In this document: in pieces, positions 29,116 to 39,140 of the stretch
Layout: each line of letters starts with the position of its first letter
Numbering within the stretch: position 1 is the stretch's first letter
Source: Candidatus Marithrix sp. Canyon 246
GTDB taxonomy: Bacteria; Pseudomonadota; Gammaproteobacteria; Beggiatoales; Beggiatoaceae
Reading direction: 5' to 3'
Length of the DNA: 64,000 nt
Assembly (NCBI RefSeq): GCF_001723685.1
Contig: NZ_MCBX01000038.1
Coordinates: 62,001-126,000 of the forward strand
The notes under the pieces: generated by a model
The model's database searches: none
What the model was told of the DNA's origin: nothing
The model's input: only the letters and a program-made list of their open reading frames with translations
Translations under genes and position numbers: made by a program

Positions 29116-29136
29116 AAATCCCCTTTGAGGGGATTT
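29116..29136. terminator. Bidirectional terminator between rdgC and porin
   Basis: AAATCCCC, loop TTTGA, GGGGATTT forms an 8-bp stem with A-rich and T-rich flanks on both sides, between the rdgC stop at 29110 and the porin stop at 29141. It suits intrinsic termination in both directions. Confidence 0.8.
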
Positions 29137-29140
29137 TAAC

Positions 29141-30118
29141 TTAGAATTTTTGAATAACACCGAATACTAAACCATCACGATCTGTAACTGCTGCATCATC
29201 ATAATCTACAGCAGTATATATTACAGTCAAAGTTGTTGCTGGTAACACATCATAGAAACCACCTAGAGTAAAACCATCACCAGTGGCGTTCCAAGCTTTG
29301 CTTGATATACCTTCTGAAACTTTACCATAAGAAGCTGCTAATTTGGTTTGAGGGTTTAATTGGTATGATCCATTAACATGGTAAAATGATGTACTATCAC
29401 TATTAGCAGCAAAATCAACTAATTCATAAGATGCACTAACAGTTATTTGATCAAGAAATACTGAACCGTAAATACGTGTTGCGTTTTCAGCACCATAAGC
29501 AGCAGCAATAACACGAGTATCATCAAGTTGTAAGTGAGATGCACCAACTTTGAACATTTTTGTAGTGTATTCTGCGCCAATACCAAAATCGTGATCATCT
29601 TCAGCAGTATCATCAATACTGGCAGTGGCATTAAATGTTAAACCACCAGCAAATTTAGGTGAATAATAGGCGAGAGAGTTATTTGTAAATCCGTTGTTTA
29701 AGCTAGAATAACCGTAGTTAGAACCACCATTATATGGTCCAGCACTTGTATCATAAAACGGATCTTGTTTAAGACCAGCCATTTTATATGGTGTAGATAA
29801 ACGACCGTATATTGCTTTACCAAAACTACCTTTCAAACCAGCAAAGTAGAAACGACTAGTTAATGCTGAACCATCACCATCATTGTTTGCGCCCATTTGT
29901 AAATGGTAAATACCTTGTAATCCACTTTCACTCTTCTGACTCGCTCCTTTAATACCTACACGTGAAGCATTGTTGACAAATTCAGCACTACCATCATTAC
30001 CGAAATCACCCATATTTAATGAACCACGAAAATTACCATAAATGGTTCCATCGAACGCTAGGGCAGGTATTGTACAGATTGCGCTACCAAATGCAGCGGC
30101 TATGACCATTTTCTTCAT
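29141..30118 (-). CDS. Gram-negative outer-membrane porin
   Basis: A 325-residue trimeric-porin type beta-barrel. A signal peptide (MKKMVIAAAFGSAICTIPALA) is followed by FDGTIYGNFRGSLNM, alternating amphipathic strands, GLQGIYHLQMGANND, YGRLSTPYKMAG (the loop 3 region) and a C-terminal strand ending in Phe (GLVFGVIQKF), which the BAM machinery recognises. It would allow passive diffusion of small solutes. AAGG precedes the start. The 237-bp AT-rich gap to mtnA holds its promoter. Confidence 0.9.
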   Translation of the reverse strand: MKKMVIAAAFGSAICTIPALAFDGTIYGNFRGSLNMGDFGNDGSAEFVNNASRVGIKGASQKSESGLQGIYHLQMGANNDGDGSALTSRFYFAGLKGSFGKAIYGRLSTPYKMAGLKQDPFYDTSAGPYNGGSNYGYSSLNNGFTNNSLAYYSPKFAGGLTFNATASIDDTAEDDHDFGIGAEYTTKMFKVGASHLQLDDTRVIAAAYGAENATRIYGSVFLDQITVSASYELVDFAANSDSTSFYHVNGSYQLNPQTKLAASYGKVSEGISSKAWNATGDGFTLGGFYDVLPATTLTVIYTAVDYDDAAVTDRDGLVFGVIQKF

Positions 30119-30355
30119 CTTATTAACCTTTTAGTTGTTACTTGAATTTGTAATAATGATAAATCTTAAAACGACCAAATTTCTTAGTCAATATTTTTCT
30201 TCTGAATTTGTATTGCTAATAACAATATAAAATATATATATATCATTGATTTTAATATAATATATATATATTTTAATATATATTATACTGTCATATTCAT
30301 GTCATATTATAATATTTTGGTTTAGGTAAAAATTTCACACAATTATATTAATGAT

Positions 30356-31360
30356 ATGAATGATAAATTACGCGCAGTTTATTGGGAATTAGATCAATTA
30401 CATTTATTAGATCAGCGTCTATTACCAAATAAACACCAGATTATGGTTTTAAAAACTGCTACCCAAGTAGCGCAAGCAATTAAAGATATGGTAGTGCGTG
30501 GCGCACCGGCAATTGGTATAACTGCCGCTTATGGTGTTGTCTTAGCTGCCAAAGCCGCTTATAAAAATGACCCTAATAATTCAGTAGCAATAATTCAAAG
30601 TGATATAGAAACATTGGCTAAAGCACGCCCTACTGCCGTAAATTTAGTTTGGGCATTACAACGAATGCAAGCCAAAATCACCAGTAATTCAATAGCAATC
30701 TTACTAGAAGAAGCACAAGCCATTCAACAAGAAGATATTGATGCAAATCATCAAATGGGTGATTTAGGAGCCGCTGTTTTACCAGAAAATTGTAGGGTTT
30801 TAACTCATTGTAATGCCGGCGCATTAGCAACTGGTGGTTATGGCACCGCTTTAGGTGTAATTCGTAGCGCATATGCAGCCGGCAAAATTAGCCAAGTTTA
30901 TGCTGATGAAACACGCCCTTGGTTACAAGGCACACGCTTAACTGCTTGGGAATTATTACAAGATAATATTCCAGTAACCTTGTTAGCTGACAGTGCTGCC
31001 GCCAATTTAATGAAACAACAACGAATAGACTGGATAATTGTAGGAGCTGATCGTATTACAGCTAATGGCGATGTCGCAAATAAAATTGGTACTTATAGTT
31101 TAGCTGTTTTAGCACGTCAACATAATATTAAATTCATGGTTGTAGCACCTACATCTACTATAGATATGAATTTAACTTCAGGTGATCAAATTATTATTGA
31201 ACAACGCCCTAGTGAAGAAATTCTGACAAAAAATAATTTAAAAGGTGCAAAGGCATGGAATCCATCATTTGACGTTACGCCAGCAAATTTAGTAGATGTC
31301 ATTGTCACCGAAAAAGGAGTTATAAAACCCAATGCAATATCCTCTTTTAGAAAAAATTGA
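30356..31360 (+). CDS. mtnA: Methylthioribose-1-phosphate isomerase
   Basis: A 334-residue aldose-ketose isomerase converting 5-methylthioribose-1-phosphate to methylthioribulose-1-phosphate in methionine salvage. [46 protein letters not shown] with the catalytic Cys, and [18 protein letters not shown] with the catalytic Asp are visible. No other salvage gene is nearby. Its 3' end overlaps dxs by 29 nt. Some MtnA homologues act in related shunts that feed isoprenoid synthesis, which makes the dxs neighbourhood suggestive. Confidence 0.95.
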   Translation: MNDKLRAVYWELDQLHLLDQRLLPNKHQIMVLKTATQVAQAIKDMVVRGAPAIGITAAYGVVLAAKAAYKNDPNNSVAIIQSDIETLAKARPTAVNLVWALQRMQAKITSNSIAILLEEAQAIQQEDIDANHQMGDLGAAVLPENCRVLTHCNAGALATGGYGTALGVIRSAYAAGKISQVYADETRPWLQGTRLTAWELLQDNIPVTLLADSAAANLMKQQRIDWIIVGADRITANGDVANKIGTYSLAVLARQHNIKFMVVAPTSTIDMNLTSGDQIIIEQRPSEEILTKNNLKGAKAWNPSFDVTPANLVDVIVTEKGVIKPNAISSFRKN

Positions 31361-33188
31361 TTCTCCAATTCAACTACGTGAATTATCAGAAAAGGAATTA
31401 TTACAATTAGCTATAGAATTACGCAAATTTTTAATCGAAACTTTAAGTCGTACTGGCGGACATTTTGCATCCAATTTAGGTGTTGTAGAATTGACAATTG
31501 CTTTGCATTATGTTTTTAATACTCCTGATGACCGTATAATATGGGATGTGGGGCATCAAAGTTATCCTCATAAAATTTTAACCGGCAGACGTGAAGCTAT
31601 GTCTGGCATACGCCAAGCTAAAGGTATTGCTGGATTCCCTAAACGTAGTGAAAGTATTTATGATGCTTTTGGCGTTGGGCATTCAAGCACATCTATAAGT
31701 GCCGCCTTAGGGATGGCAATTGCAAAACGCCAATTAGGTTTAAATGATCAAGTTGTAGCGGTAATCGGCGACGGTGCTTTAACAGCCGGTATGGCTTTTG
31801 AGGCTTTAAACCATGCTGGTGATTTAGATGCCAATATATTAGTTATATTAAATGATAATGATATGTCAATCTCAGAAAATGTAGGTGGCTTATCAAATTA
31901 TTTAGCTAAAGTATTATCAAGCCCTTTATATACCTCAATGCGTGAAGGCAGTAAACATATACTTACACGTCTTCCTACTGTACAAGAATTTGCCAGACGT
32001 ACAGAAGAACATGTCAAAGGCATGGTTGTACCCGGCACTTTATTTGAAGAATTAGGTTTTAATTATATTGGTCCAATTGATGGACATAATTTATCAAGCC
32101 TAGTAACTACCTTAAAAAATGTCAAACACCTAAAAGGTCCGCAATTTTTACATATAGCAACTAAAAAAGGTAAAGGCTATCCAAATGCAGAAGAAAATCC
32201 ATGTAGTTATCATGGTGTAACTGCCTTTGATCCTAAAACAGGCAAAATGGCAGCCAAAACTGCTAGCGCACCAAGTTATACCCAAATTTTTAGTGATTGG
32301 TTATGTGATATGGCTGCTGAAGAACAGCATTTAGTTGGTATTACACCTGCAATGCGTGAGGGTTCTGGCTTAGTTGAATTTTCAAAACGTTATCCAGATA
32401 GATATTTTGATGTTGGTATTGCCGAACAACATAGCATTACTTTAGCCGCTGGTTTAGCTTGCGAGGGTTTAAAACCAGTTGTTGCAATTTATTCAACATT
32501 TTTACAACGCGCTTATGATCAATTAATACATGATGTAGCAATACAAAATTTACCAGTATTATTTGCCATTGATCGTGCGGGTTTAGTTGGTGCTGATGGC
32601 CCTACTCATTCTGGTCTTTTTGATCTTTCTTATTTACGTTGCATCCCCAATATCTTGCTGATGGTACCTGCTGATGAAAATGAATGTCGGCAAATGTTCA
32701 CAACAGGATTGAAATATAATGGACCAAGTGCAGTACGTTATCCACGTGGCAATGGTATTGGTATTCCAGTTGACAAAGCCTTAACAACTATACCAATAGC
32801 TAAAGCAGAATTACGTCATAAAGGACAAAAAATTGCCTTATTAGTATTTGGTACATTATTAAAAACTGCATTAGAAGTAGCAGAAATATTGGATACAAGC
32901 GTTGTTAATATGCGTTTTGTTAAGCCATTAGATACTGAAATGCTAATGCTAATGACACAACAACATCAACTATTAGTAACTATAGAAGAAAATGTAATTA
33001 TGGGCGGTGCTGGTAGCGCAGTAAATGAATATTTACAAACACAAGCAAATTCAATTCCTGTATTAAATTTAGGTTTACCTGATCGCTTTATTGATCATGG
33101 GCAATCTGACGCTTTATTAGCAGAATGTGGTTTAAATGCAGCAGGAATAATACGTTCAATTAAAGAGATTTTTAAAGAGGATTTATAG
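31332..33188 (+). CDS. dxs: 1-deoxy-D-xylulose-5-phosphate synthase
   Basis: A 618-residue thiamine-diphosphate enzyme, first step of the MEP isoprenoid pathway (pyruvate plus glyceraldehyde-3-phosphate). Landmarks: [51 protein letters not shown], the TPP/Mg motif [20 protein letters not shown] with [23 protein letters not shown] and VRYPRGNG. Isoprenoid products are needed for the ubiquinone side chain and undecaprenyl carrier. It overlaps mtnA by 29 nt and precedes folE2 by one base. Confidence 0.98.
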   Translation: MQYPLLEKIDSPIQLRELSEKELLQLAIELRKFLIETLSRTGGHFASNLGVVELTIALHYVFNTPDDRIIWDVGHQSYPHKILTGRREAMSGIRQAKGIAGFPKRSESIYDAFGVGHSSTSISAALGMAIAKRQLGLNDQVVAVIGDGALTAGMAFEALNHAGDLDANILVILNDNDMSISENVGGLSNYLAKVLSSPLYTSMREGSKHILTRLPTVQEFARRTEEHVKGMVVPGTLFEELGFNYIGPIDGHNLSSLVTTLKNVKHLKGPQFLHIATKKGKGYPNAEENPCSYHGVTAFDPKTGKMAAKTASAPSYTQIFSDWLCDMAAEEQHLVGITPAMREGSGLVEFSKRYPDRYFDVGIAEQHSITLAAGLACEGLKPVVAIYSTFLQRAYDQLIHDVAIQNLPVLFAIDRAGLVGADGPTHSGLFDLSYLRCIPNILLMVPADENECRQMFTTGLKYNGPSAVRYPRGNGIGIPVDKALTTIPIAKAELRHKGQKIALLVFGTLLKTALEVAEILDTSVVNMRFVKPLDTEMLMLMTQQHQLLVTIEENVIMGGAGSAVNEYLQTQANSIPVLNLGLPDRFIDHGQSDALLAECGLNAAGIIRSIKEIFKEDL

Positions 33189-33189
33189 C

Positions 33190-33978
33190 ATGAATAAACC
33201 TGTAACAATGCCTGATGTTCAAGGTAGTGCTGATACGCGCCATCTTGCAATTGATAAAGTTGGTATTAAAGATATTAAATATCCAGTGCGCATTAAAGAA
33301 CGCGCTGGTGGAGATCAACATACCATCGCCAATTTCAATATGTATGTAAATTTACCACATAATTTTAAAGGCACGCATATGTCTCGATTTGTGGAAATTT
33401 TAAATGAAAATGAGCATGAAATTACCCTGCAATCGTTTAAAGAAATGCTTACAGAAATGATTGAGCGTTTAGAAGCAGACTCTGGGCATATTGAAATGAA
33501 TTTTCCTTATTTTGTCAGAAAATCAGCTCCTGTTTCTGGTGTTAAAAGTTTATTAGATTATAATGTAACCTTTCTTGGTGATATAATAGGCAATGGTTCG
33601 CCATCAATTACGCTGAAAATTGTTATACCTGTGATGAGTTTATGCCCATGCTCTAAAAAAATTTCTGATTATGGTGCCCATAACCAACGATCTCATGTAA
33701 CAATTACCGCTAAAACCAATGGTTTTTTGTGGGTAGAAGATATAATTGATGTAGTTGAACAACAAGCATCATGTGAATTATATGGTTTGTTAAAACGCCC
33801 AGATGAGAAGTATGTCACAGAATATGCCTATGATCACCCTAAATTTGTAGAGGATATGGTACGTGATATTGCCACCCAATTAAATGGTGAAAATCGAATA
33901 TCTTCTTATGTCGTTGAATCTGAAAATTTTGAATCTATTCATAATCATTCTGCTTATGCAATGATAAAAAAACAATAG
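33190..33978 (+). CDS. folE2: GTP cyclohydrolase FolE2
   Basis: A 262-residue GTP cyclohydrolase IB making 7,8-dihydroneopterin triphosphate for folate or queuosine synthesis. [20 protein letters not shown] opens the protein; [20 protein letters not shown] with the catalytic Cys and NQRSHVTI are diagnostic, and the active-site His/Glu region ends the T-fold. FolE2 can use metals other than zinc, which gives independence under zinc limitation. It follows dxs directly. Confidence 0.95.
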   Translation: MNKPVTMPDVQGSADTRHLAIDKVGIKDIKYPVRIKERAGGDQHTIANFNMYVNLPHNFKGTHMSRFVEILNENEHEITLQSFKEMLTEMIERLEADSGHIEMNFPYFVRKSAPVSGVKSLLDYNVTFLGDIIGNGSPSITLKIVIPVMSLCPCSKKISDYGAHNQRSHVTITAKTNGFLWVEDIIDVVEQQASCELYGLLKRPDEKYVTEYAYDHPKFVEDMVRDIATQLNGENRISSYVVESENFESIHNHSAYAMIKKQ

Positions 33979-34060
33979 AACCTAATAAGTTTTAATAATG
34001 TGCAAGTTTTGCTTGCAGATTATTAAATAATAATGAGGTTTATCAAACTGGATATTAGCC

Positions 34061-34660
34061 ATGAAACACTTTGCCTTCTTGTTTATTCTAACGATGTTTA
34101 TTAATTCATGCACATCATCACCAACTAAACCTTCAGAAGAAGATCAAACAACCACAGATGATACATCAGAAAATATTGTAGATTTTTCGATGCCATTATT
34201 AGAAAATGAAGAAGGTATAATATACCCTTATTTTAAAAATAAGTTATTAGTAGAATGCGAAAGTAATTTAGACTCAGTTTTTAAAATTTTAGGTGATCCT
34301 AAAGATATTAGAGTGGAAAAATTTACTAATGCCTATGTTAAATCACAAACAGATGAACTACATCACATCATTTTTGATGGTATTGATTTAAGTGCATATA
34401 TAATTAGAAATTCTGAAGTGGTAGAAGATTCAGATATATTAATTAATATTACTTTAACAGGAAAACGATATAAATTACCGGGTGATATTAAAATCGGTTC
34501 ATCATTAAATAAAGTAAAACAACATTTAAAACCTTTATTATCAGTAGATAATTATTTTGTTTATCAGAATGTATTTGAAGGAGGTTTTGAAGAAGAAATT
34601 CATTTATTTTTTTCAGATACTGAGAAACTTAATAAAGTGATTTGGTATTGTATAAATTAG
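34061..34660 (+). CDS. Hypothetical lipoprotein
   Basis: A 199-residue protein with a lipoprotein signal (MKHFAFLFILTMFINSCTSS; lipobox INSC, Cys17). An acidic, Ser/Thr-rich linker follows to about residue 45, then a compact domain with two similar parts (ECESNLDSVFKILGDPKDI and PGDIKIGSSLNKVKQHLKP), a pattern reminiscent of BamE/SmpA-like or PepSY-like alpha-beta repeats. I do not recognise a family. It stands alone between folE2 and a bidirectional terminator. No strong ribosome site is seen. Confidence 0.75.
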   Translation: MKHFAFLFILTMFINSCTSSPTKPSEEDQTTTDDTSENIVDFSMPLLENEEGIIYPYFKNKLLVECESNLDSVFKILGDPKDIRVEKFTNAYVKSQTDELHHIIFDGIDLSAYIIRNSEVVEDSDILINITLTGKRYKLPGDIKIGSSLNKVKQHLKPLLSVDNYFVYQNVFEGGFEEEIHLFFSDTEKLNKVIWYCIN

Positions 34661-34662
34661 CT

Positions 34663-34695
34663 AAACCTGACAGGTTTTTAAAACCTGTCAGGTTT
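34663..34695. terminator. Palindromic terminator AAACCTGACAGGTTTT family, copy 1
   Basis: A long perfect-arm palindrome: AAACCTGACAGGTTTT, T, AAAACCTGTCAGGTTT. It separates the convergent lipoprotein and M16 genes. Related palindromes are at 39773-39796, 44149-44169, 63534-63548 and 63796-63810, so it is both a likely terminator and a dispersed repeat. Confidence 0.8.
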
Positions 34696-34703
34696 GATTC
34701 AAC

Positions 34704-35996
34704 TTAGCTACGTTTCCCAACCATAACAGTAACCATCTTATCTAAATCTAGCCGCTGTTGAAAAGCGGTTTTTATCATTTCTACTGTCACAGAATCTACA
34801 TTTTGATTAAACTTATGTAAATAATCTAAAGGCAATTTATAGAAACCAATCACTGAAAGATAACCAATAATATCGCTATTACTCTTAATTTTTAATGGAA
34901 ATCCTCCTGTAATTCCTTGTTTCGCTACTTTTAATTCTTTTTTAGTTGGACCTGTTTTTCTGAATTTACGTATGGTATTTTTCATCACACTTAAAGCTTG
35001 ATCAACAGTTGTATTGCTAGTTCCAACACCCGCAATAAATGGTCCCGCGACTTTTAGTGGGATAAAATAGCTATAAGCACTATAAGCTAAACCACGTTTT
35101 TCACGTACTTCTTCTGCTAAATGCGATACTAAGCCGCTACCACCTAAAATATAATTACCAACATAAAGTGCAAAATAATCATGTACACCACGTGCAACAC
35201 CCGGTTGCCCGATTAAAATCTTAGTTTGTGTTGATGGATGATTAATTTCTATAGTTTTACCTTTAGTTAAGGCTGCAACTTCTGGTAACGGAGCTGGTAA
35301 ATTACCATTTGGTAGTTTATTTACAATTTGATTCGCTAAATTTTCAGCAGCTTTTCTATTCAAAGCTCCTACTATTGAAATAGTTGCATTATTTGCCAAA
35401 TAGTAGCGTTTATAAAATTGCTTTAAATCACTTAATTTTAAAGCATTGATAGTTTTAATAGTTCCATTGGATAACTGCGCATATGGATGATTGTCAAATA
35501 CAGCACCATAAAATGCCCTTTTTACAATTGAGCTAGGTGATTGTTGTTGATATTTCAAACTAATTATAGATTGTTGACGCAGACGCTCAAATGAATTTGC
35601 ATCAAAACTTGGCTCAGTTAAAACTAACTCAAACAAATCTAAAGCTGGTTCCAATAAGCTGGGCTGAGTTAAGCTACGTAACTTAACACTAGCCATATCA
35701 TTGCCAACAGATGCACTAATTTTCGCACCTACATCATCTAATTTTTCTGCTAATTGATCTGCTGATAGATTAGCCGCACCTTCTTTTAATAAACCATTCG
35801 TCATCATAGAAAGCCCAGATTTATTACCATCACGCGCACTACCAGCGTCAAATACCACTTCAACATCAAGCATTGGTAAATCAGGAGCGGCTACAAAGTA
35901 TACATTGGCTCCATTACTAGTTTGCCAATGTTGAATTTGAGGAATCGCAAATACAGTTTGAGATACCAGCAATAATAAACTAATTAATAATCTCAT
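34704..35996 (-). CDS. M16 peptidase family protein, non-catalytic partner
   Basis: A 430-residue M16 (pitrilysin/MPP-like) protein with signal peptide (LLISLLLLVSQTVFA). The position of the zinc motif HxxEH reads LSMMTNGLLKEG, so it cannot bind zinc. The C-terminal substrate-binding features (VREKRGLAYSAYSYFIPL, GVGTSNTTVDQALSV) are kept. It overlaps the catalytic partner gene by 4 nt, the usual arrangement of heterodimeric periplasmic M16 proteases. Confidence 0.92.
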   Translation of the reverse strand: MRLLISLLLLVSQTVFAIPQIQHWQTSNGANVYFVAAPDLPMLDVEVVFDAGSARDGNKSGLSMMTNGLLKEGAANLSADQLAEKLDDVGAKISASVGNDMASVKLRSLTQPSLLEPALDLFELVLTEPSFDANSFERLRQQSIISLKYQQQSPSSIVKRAFYGAVFDNHPYAQLSNGTIKTINALKLSDLKQFYKRYYLANNATISIVGALNRKAAENLANQIVNKLPNGNLPAPLPEVAALTKGKTIEINHPSTQTKILIGQPGVARGVHDYFALYVGNYILGGSGLVSHLAEEVREKRGLAYSAYSYFIPLKVAGPFIAGVGTSNTTVDQALSVMKNTIRKFRKTGPTKKELKVAKQGITGGFPLKIKSNSDIIGYLSVIGFYKLPLDYLHKFNQNVDSVTVEMIKTAFQQRLDLDKMVTVMVGKRS

Positions 35997-37321
35997 TTCT
36001 TTTCCTTGGGTTCTAAAATACCAACAGTTAAACTTTGATCAACTAAATACTTTTTAGCCACTGTCTGAACTTGCTCAGCAGTCACCGTTGTAATATTATC
36101 TAAATAACTCTCAAATAATCGCCAATCTAAACCTATAGTTTCTAACAAACCGATTTTCATTCCTTGATAAAATATTGAATCTAATTCATAAATTTTAGAA
36201 GAAAGAATTTTAGTTTTCACTCTTTTTAATTCATCTGCTGTTACTAAAGTGGTTTTTAACTGTTTGATTTGGTTATTTAAAGCAGATTGTAAATCACTAA
36301 TTGTATGCTTAGAAGTTGGAGTGCCGCTGAATGTGAATAATTCAGTTAAACGACCAAAAATATCATAATTAACGCTAATGCTAGCTGCTATTTGTTGCCC
36401 ACGCACTAAATTTTTAGATAAACGAGAACTATTACCACCATCAAGAATATAACTTAAAACATCTAAAGCATAAACTTCCCAACGATTTTCAGGCGCGATA
36501 GTGTTTAACACTGGAGTTTTATAACCAAGAATTAAATAAGGAATTTTAGCCGGTAATTTAACCATAATTTGCTTCATGCCCAATTGCTTAACTTCTGGAC
36601 GTGAATATGGAGGAATAATTTTACTCGGTTTAAGAGGACCAAAATACTTCTTAGCCAAGGCAAAGACTGCTTGAGGATCAACATCACCTACAACTACAAC
36701 TGTAGCATTATTAGGAGCATACCAACGCTTATACCAAACTTTTAAATCTTCAACAGTGTAATTTTTAATATCACTCATCCAACCAATTACAGGATGATGA
36801 TAAGGGCTATTTTGATAAGCAGTTGCCACAAAATGCTCATACATTAAACTAATAGGCTTATCCTCAGTACGAGTACGACGCTCTTCTAATACCACCTTGC
36901 GCTCTTTCTGAAACTCCTCATCAATGAACACCACATTAAGCATTCGATCAGCTTCCAATTCAAAACTGAGTGGCAAACGACTTTTTTCTATAGTTTGAAA
37001 ATAAGCGGTATAATCAGAACCAGTGAAAGCATTTTCACTAGCCCCATTAGCAGCCATAATACGAGAAAATTCACCGGGCGGATGTTTTTTAGTACCCTTA
37101 AACATCATATGCTCTAATATATGTGAAATACCAGTTTTACCTTCAGGCTCATAACTAGCACCAACCTTATACCAAACCTGACTCACAACAACTGGTGCGC
37201 GATGATCCTGCTTAACGATTAACTGAAGACCATTTTCCAAAGAAAACTCATGAACATCACCAGCGAGAAGTGAAGTAGAATATCCTAATAAAAATACACA
37301 AATACCTAATTTTTTATACAT
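35993..37321 (-). CDS. M16 zinc peptidase, catalytic subunit
   Basis: A 442-residue periplasmic metallopeptidase. I start at 37321 because MYKKLGICVFLLGYSTSLLAG is a clean signal peptide; the frame is open back to 37381 but those residues are not signal-like. H67-ILE-H71 with E70 is the inverted zinc motif and E147 (VVLEERRTR) the third ligand, 76 residues on. It probably degrades peptides in the periplasm with the inactive partner downstream. Confidence 0.94.
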   Translation of the reverse strand: MYKKLGICVFLLGYSTSLLAGDVHEFSLENGLQLIVKQDHRAPVVVSQVWYKVGASYEPEGKTGISHILEHMMFKGTKKHPPGEFSRIMAANGASENAFTGSDYTAYFQTIEKSRLPLSFELEADRMLNVVFIDEEFQKERKVVLEERRTRTEDKPISLMYEHFVATAYQNSPYHHPVIGWMSDIKNYTVEDLKVWYKRWYAPNNATVVVVGDVDPQAVFALAKKYFGPLKPSKIIPPYSRPEVKQLGMKQIMVKLPAKIPYLILGYKTPVLNTIAPENRWEVYALDVLSYILDGGNSSRLSKNLVRGQQIAASISVNYDIFGRLTELFTFSGTPTSKHTISDLQSALNNQIKQLKTTLVTADELKRVKTKILSSKIYELDSIFYQGMKIGLLETIGLDWRLFESYLDNITTVTAEQVQTVAKKYLVDQSLTVGILEPKEKK

Positions 37322-37396
37322 AAAATTTCCATTAATTGCCTTAAAATTAGGGTATTTGGGGGTATTTTTAGGTAAAATCAATGTTATGGATTTACA

Positions 37397-37583
37397 AGCC
37401 CTGAAGGGGCGAAATAATATAGCCTAGGGCAACGCCCTAGGTAAATTCCGATTTATTTAATTTAGCCCTGAAGGGGCGAAATAATGAAGATTATGTTTTA
37501 ACACGCCCCTTCAGGGCTAAATCAAAATAATATCCGCACCTAGGGCGTTGCCCTAGGCTATATTATGTCGCCCCTTCAGGGCT
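37397..37583. repeat. Nested inverted repeat built from AGCCCTGAAGGGGCGA modules
   Basis: Outer arms of about 45 bp (37397-37441 and 37539-37583) are inverted copies with a single mismatch, each joining module AGCCCTGAAGGGGCG to module GCCTAGGGCAACGCCCTAGG. Inside lie inner arms (about 37464-37486 and 37502-37522) that are a second inverted pair of the first module. The whole can fold as one long cruciform or as several hairpins. It lies between the M16 operon and the clpA relic and fills the gap 37382-37587. Confidence 0.88.
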
Positions 37584-37587
37584 ATGT

Positions 37588-38271
37588 TTAATTCTTAGCC
37601 AACAACGGCACAGCTTTTACATTTTCTTCAAAAGCAAAATGCAATTTATTATCAGTTTCATACACTTTCACATGTCCACCATTTTCCAATTTGCCAAATA
37701 ATAGCTCTTCGGCTAATGGCTTTTTGATCTGTTCTTGGATCATAACCTCGTTTGGCTAACCAGCGTCGCGCTGCTTCGTCTATTTCAATCGTTACTTGTT
37801 TTGCTTCTAATTGGCTCTCTAATTCTATTATGAATTTATCAACTACGTGTGCTATATTTTCTGGATTTAATGCCTTAAATTGTACAATTGTATCTAAACG
37901 ATTGCGGAATTCTGGTGAGAATGTACGTTTTATTACACTTAAATTCTATTGATGCTCGGCTAGCTTGTTCTGCCCCAGCATTGGTTGTCATAATCATAAT
38001 CACATGACGAAAGTCCGTTTTACGTCCATTGGTATCTGTTAATGAACCATGATCCATTACTTGCAATAATAGATTAAATACATCAGGATGGGCTTTTTCA
38101 ATTTCATCTAATAACAAAACGGCATGAGGAGTTTTATTAATAGCTTCAGTTAGTAAACCCATCATACGCGCTAATTGGCGTGTCACTTCAGTTTTACCAA
38201 CCCCCGTAGGTCCAGCAAATAAAAATGAACCCACTGGTTTATCCTCATTGCCAATCCCAGAAAGTGACATT
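37588..38271 (-). pseudogene. Decayed copy of the clpA 3' part (clpA')
   Basis: About 684 bp nearly identical to the 3' region of the genuine clpA (39807-40659), starting at the D2 Walker A ([19 protein letters not shown]). Three blocks are missing relative to clpA: about 35 nt (genuine 39954-39988, bounded by TTGGAT direct repeats), about 29 nt (40191-40219) and about 102 nt (40443-40544). The first and second deletions break the frame. The upstream AAA module and N-domain are absent. Non-functional. Confidence 0.92.
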
Positions 38272-38284
38272 ATTGTATAATATC

Positions 38285-38311
38285 TGTAGGGTCAGTGATA
38301 ACCGACCCTAC
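38285..38311. repeat. TGTAGGGTCAGTGATAACC palindromic repeat, copy 2
   Basis: TGTAGGGTC, AGTGATAAC, CGACCCTAC: 8-9 bp arms around an A/T-rich centre. It abuts the truncated DUF4258 toxin gene and may mark the break that removed the toxin N-terminus. Other copies: 23219, 39617 and a partial one near 62909. Confidence 0.75.
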
Positions 38312-38326
38312 GCGAAATGGATATAA

Positions 38327-38467
38327 AAACGTGGTGTATTAGATATAAAACCATTGCATATAGTATTGTCTTATAATGAGACAAATCATGCAACTTATAT
38401 AATTACTGCGTACCAACCTGACTTAAATCATTTTGAAACTGATTTAAAAACGAGACGACTACAATGA
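38327..38467 (+). pseudogene. DUF4258 toxin, C-terminal remnant
   Basis: An open frame without a start (TAA at 38324-38326 blocks it) reads KRGVLDIKPLHIVLSYNETN, then YIITAYQPDLNHFETDLKTR, ending RLQ. The PLHVV..Y and YIITxYxPD..W/F..DxxxR pattern is the conserved C-terminal half of DUF4258 toxins. The N-terminal half, with the first catalytic-region motifs, is missing. Its TGA overlaps the ATG of the zinc-finger antitoxin, the standard order for this module. Confidence 0.8.
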
Positions 38468-38733
38468 AACCTATTAGTAATCAATGTCCTTTGTGTAAAG
38501 GTTCAATGAGCCAAGGAAAAACCACTTTTACAGCAGATTTGAAATTTGGTGTGGTGGTAATCAGAGAAGTACCAGCAATGGTATGTCAACTGTGTGGTTC
38601 TGACTGGATTGAAGATCATATCGCTGAAAAAATTGAACAAAAAGTTGAAGCAGCGAAAATAAATTACCAGATGGTAGCTGTTTCCAATTGGCAACATGAA
38701 GAAAAAGCTGCTGCTATATATGTAGTTAAATAA
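38464..38733 (+). CDS. YgiT-type zinc-finger antitoxin
   Basis: An 89-residue protein with two zinc-binding CxxC pairs (C8-C11 and C41-C44) around a beta segment (TADLKFGVVVIREVPAMVC), as in the MqsA/YgiT N-terminal zinc finger, followed by EKIEQKVEAAKI. It lacks the C-terminal HTH of full MqsA. It overlaps the DUF4258 remnant by 4 nt, so the antitoxin survives after its toxin was truncated. Confidence 0.85.
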   Translation: MKPISNQCPLCKGSMSQGKTTFTADLKFGVVVIREVPAMVCQLCGSDWIEDHIAEKIEQKVEAAKINYQMVAVSNWQHEEKAAAIYVVK

Positions 38734-38855
38734 CACTATTGACAGAATAAATATCTTTATGGTATAAACAATAATTCAATTAAAATGGACTTGACAATAT
38801 TATTTTTTTGGTGTATTTTTTACTAAAGTATTGCTATTATAATTGAGGAAATTTT

Positions 38856-39137
38856 ATGAAAGAATATTCCGTGATGTTGAACGAAAATGAGTTAAAACTA
38901 TTCCAATTCATTAAAAATGTTAATCTTTCTCCTGACATAAAAAACGATTTGATTGATAATCTGATGAGACAAGTAAAAAATTTCTATCAGTTTACTTCTC
39001 ATAAAAAAACTCAAAAATGGGTACAAGTTGGAGATAGGACATTACTTGAAAATATTGATCCAGTTACAACAGAAGAAAATGCTCCACTAGCTTCTAGTAT
39101 AATTCAAGAACAAAGAAAACGTATAATAGAGGAATAA
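38856..39137 (+). CDS. Putative antitoxin of PIN toxin pair
   Basis: A 93-residue protein with GAGG before the ATG. It is helical and charged (VMLNENELKLFQFIKNVNLS; ENAPLASSIIQEQRKRIIEE) without a family I can name. It ends 3 nt before a PIN-domain gene, and the small-antitoxin-then-PIN order supports an antitoxin role. Confidence 0.7.
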   Translation: MKEYSVMLNENELKLFQFIKNVNLSPDIKNDLIDNLMRQVKNFYQFTSHKKTQKWVQVGDRTLLENIDPVTTEENAPLASSIIQEQRKRIIEE

Positions 39138-39140
39138 GTA

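Noticed and set aside
30230-30300. Very AT-rich stretch (ATATAT runs) as a replication origin
   Set aside because: No DnaA boxes or origin genes (dnaA, dnaN, gidA) are nearby; it is more simply the divergent promoter region of the porin and mtnA genes.
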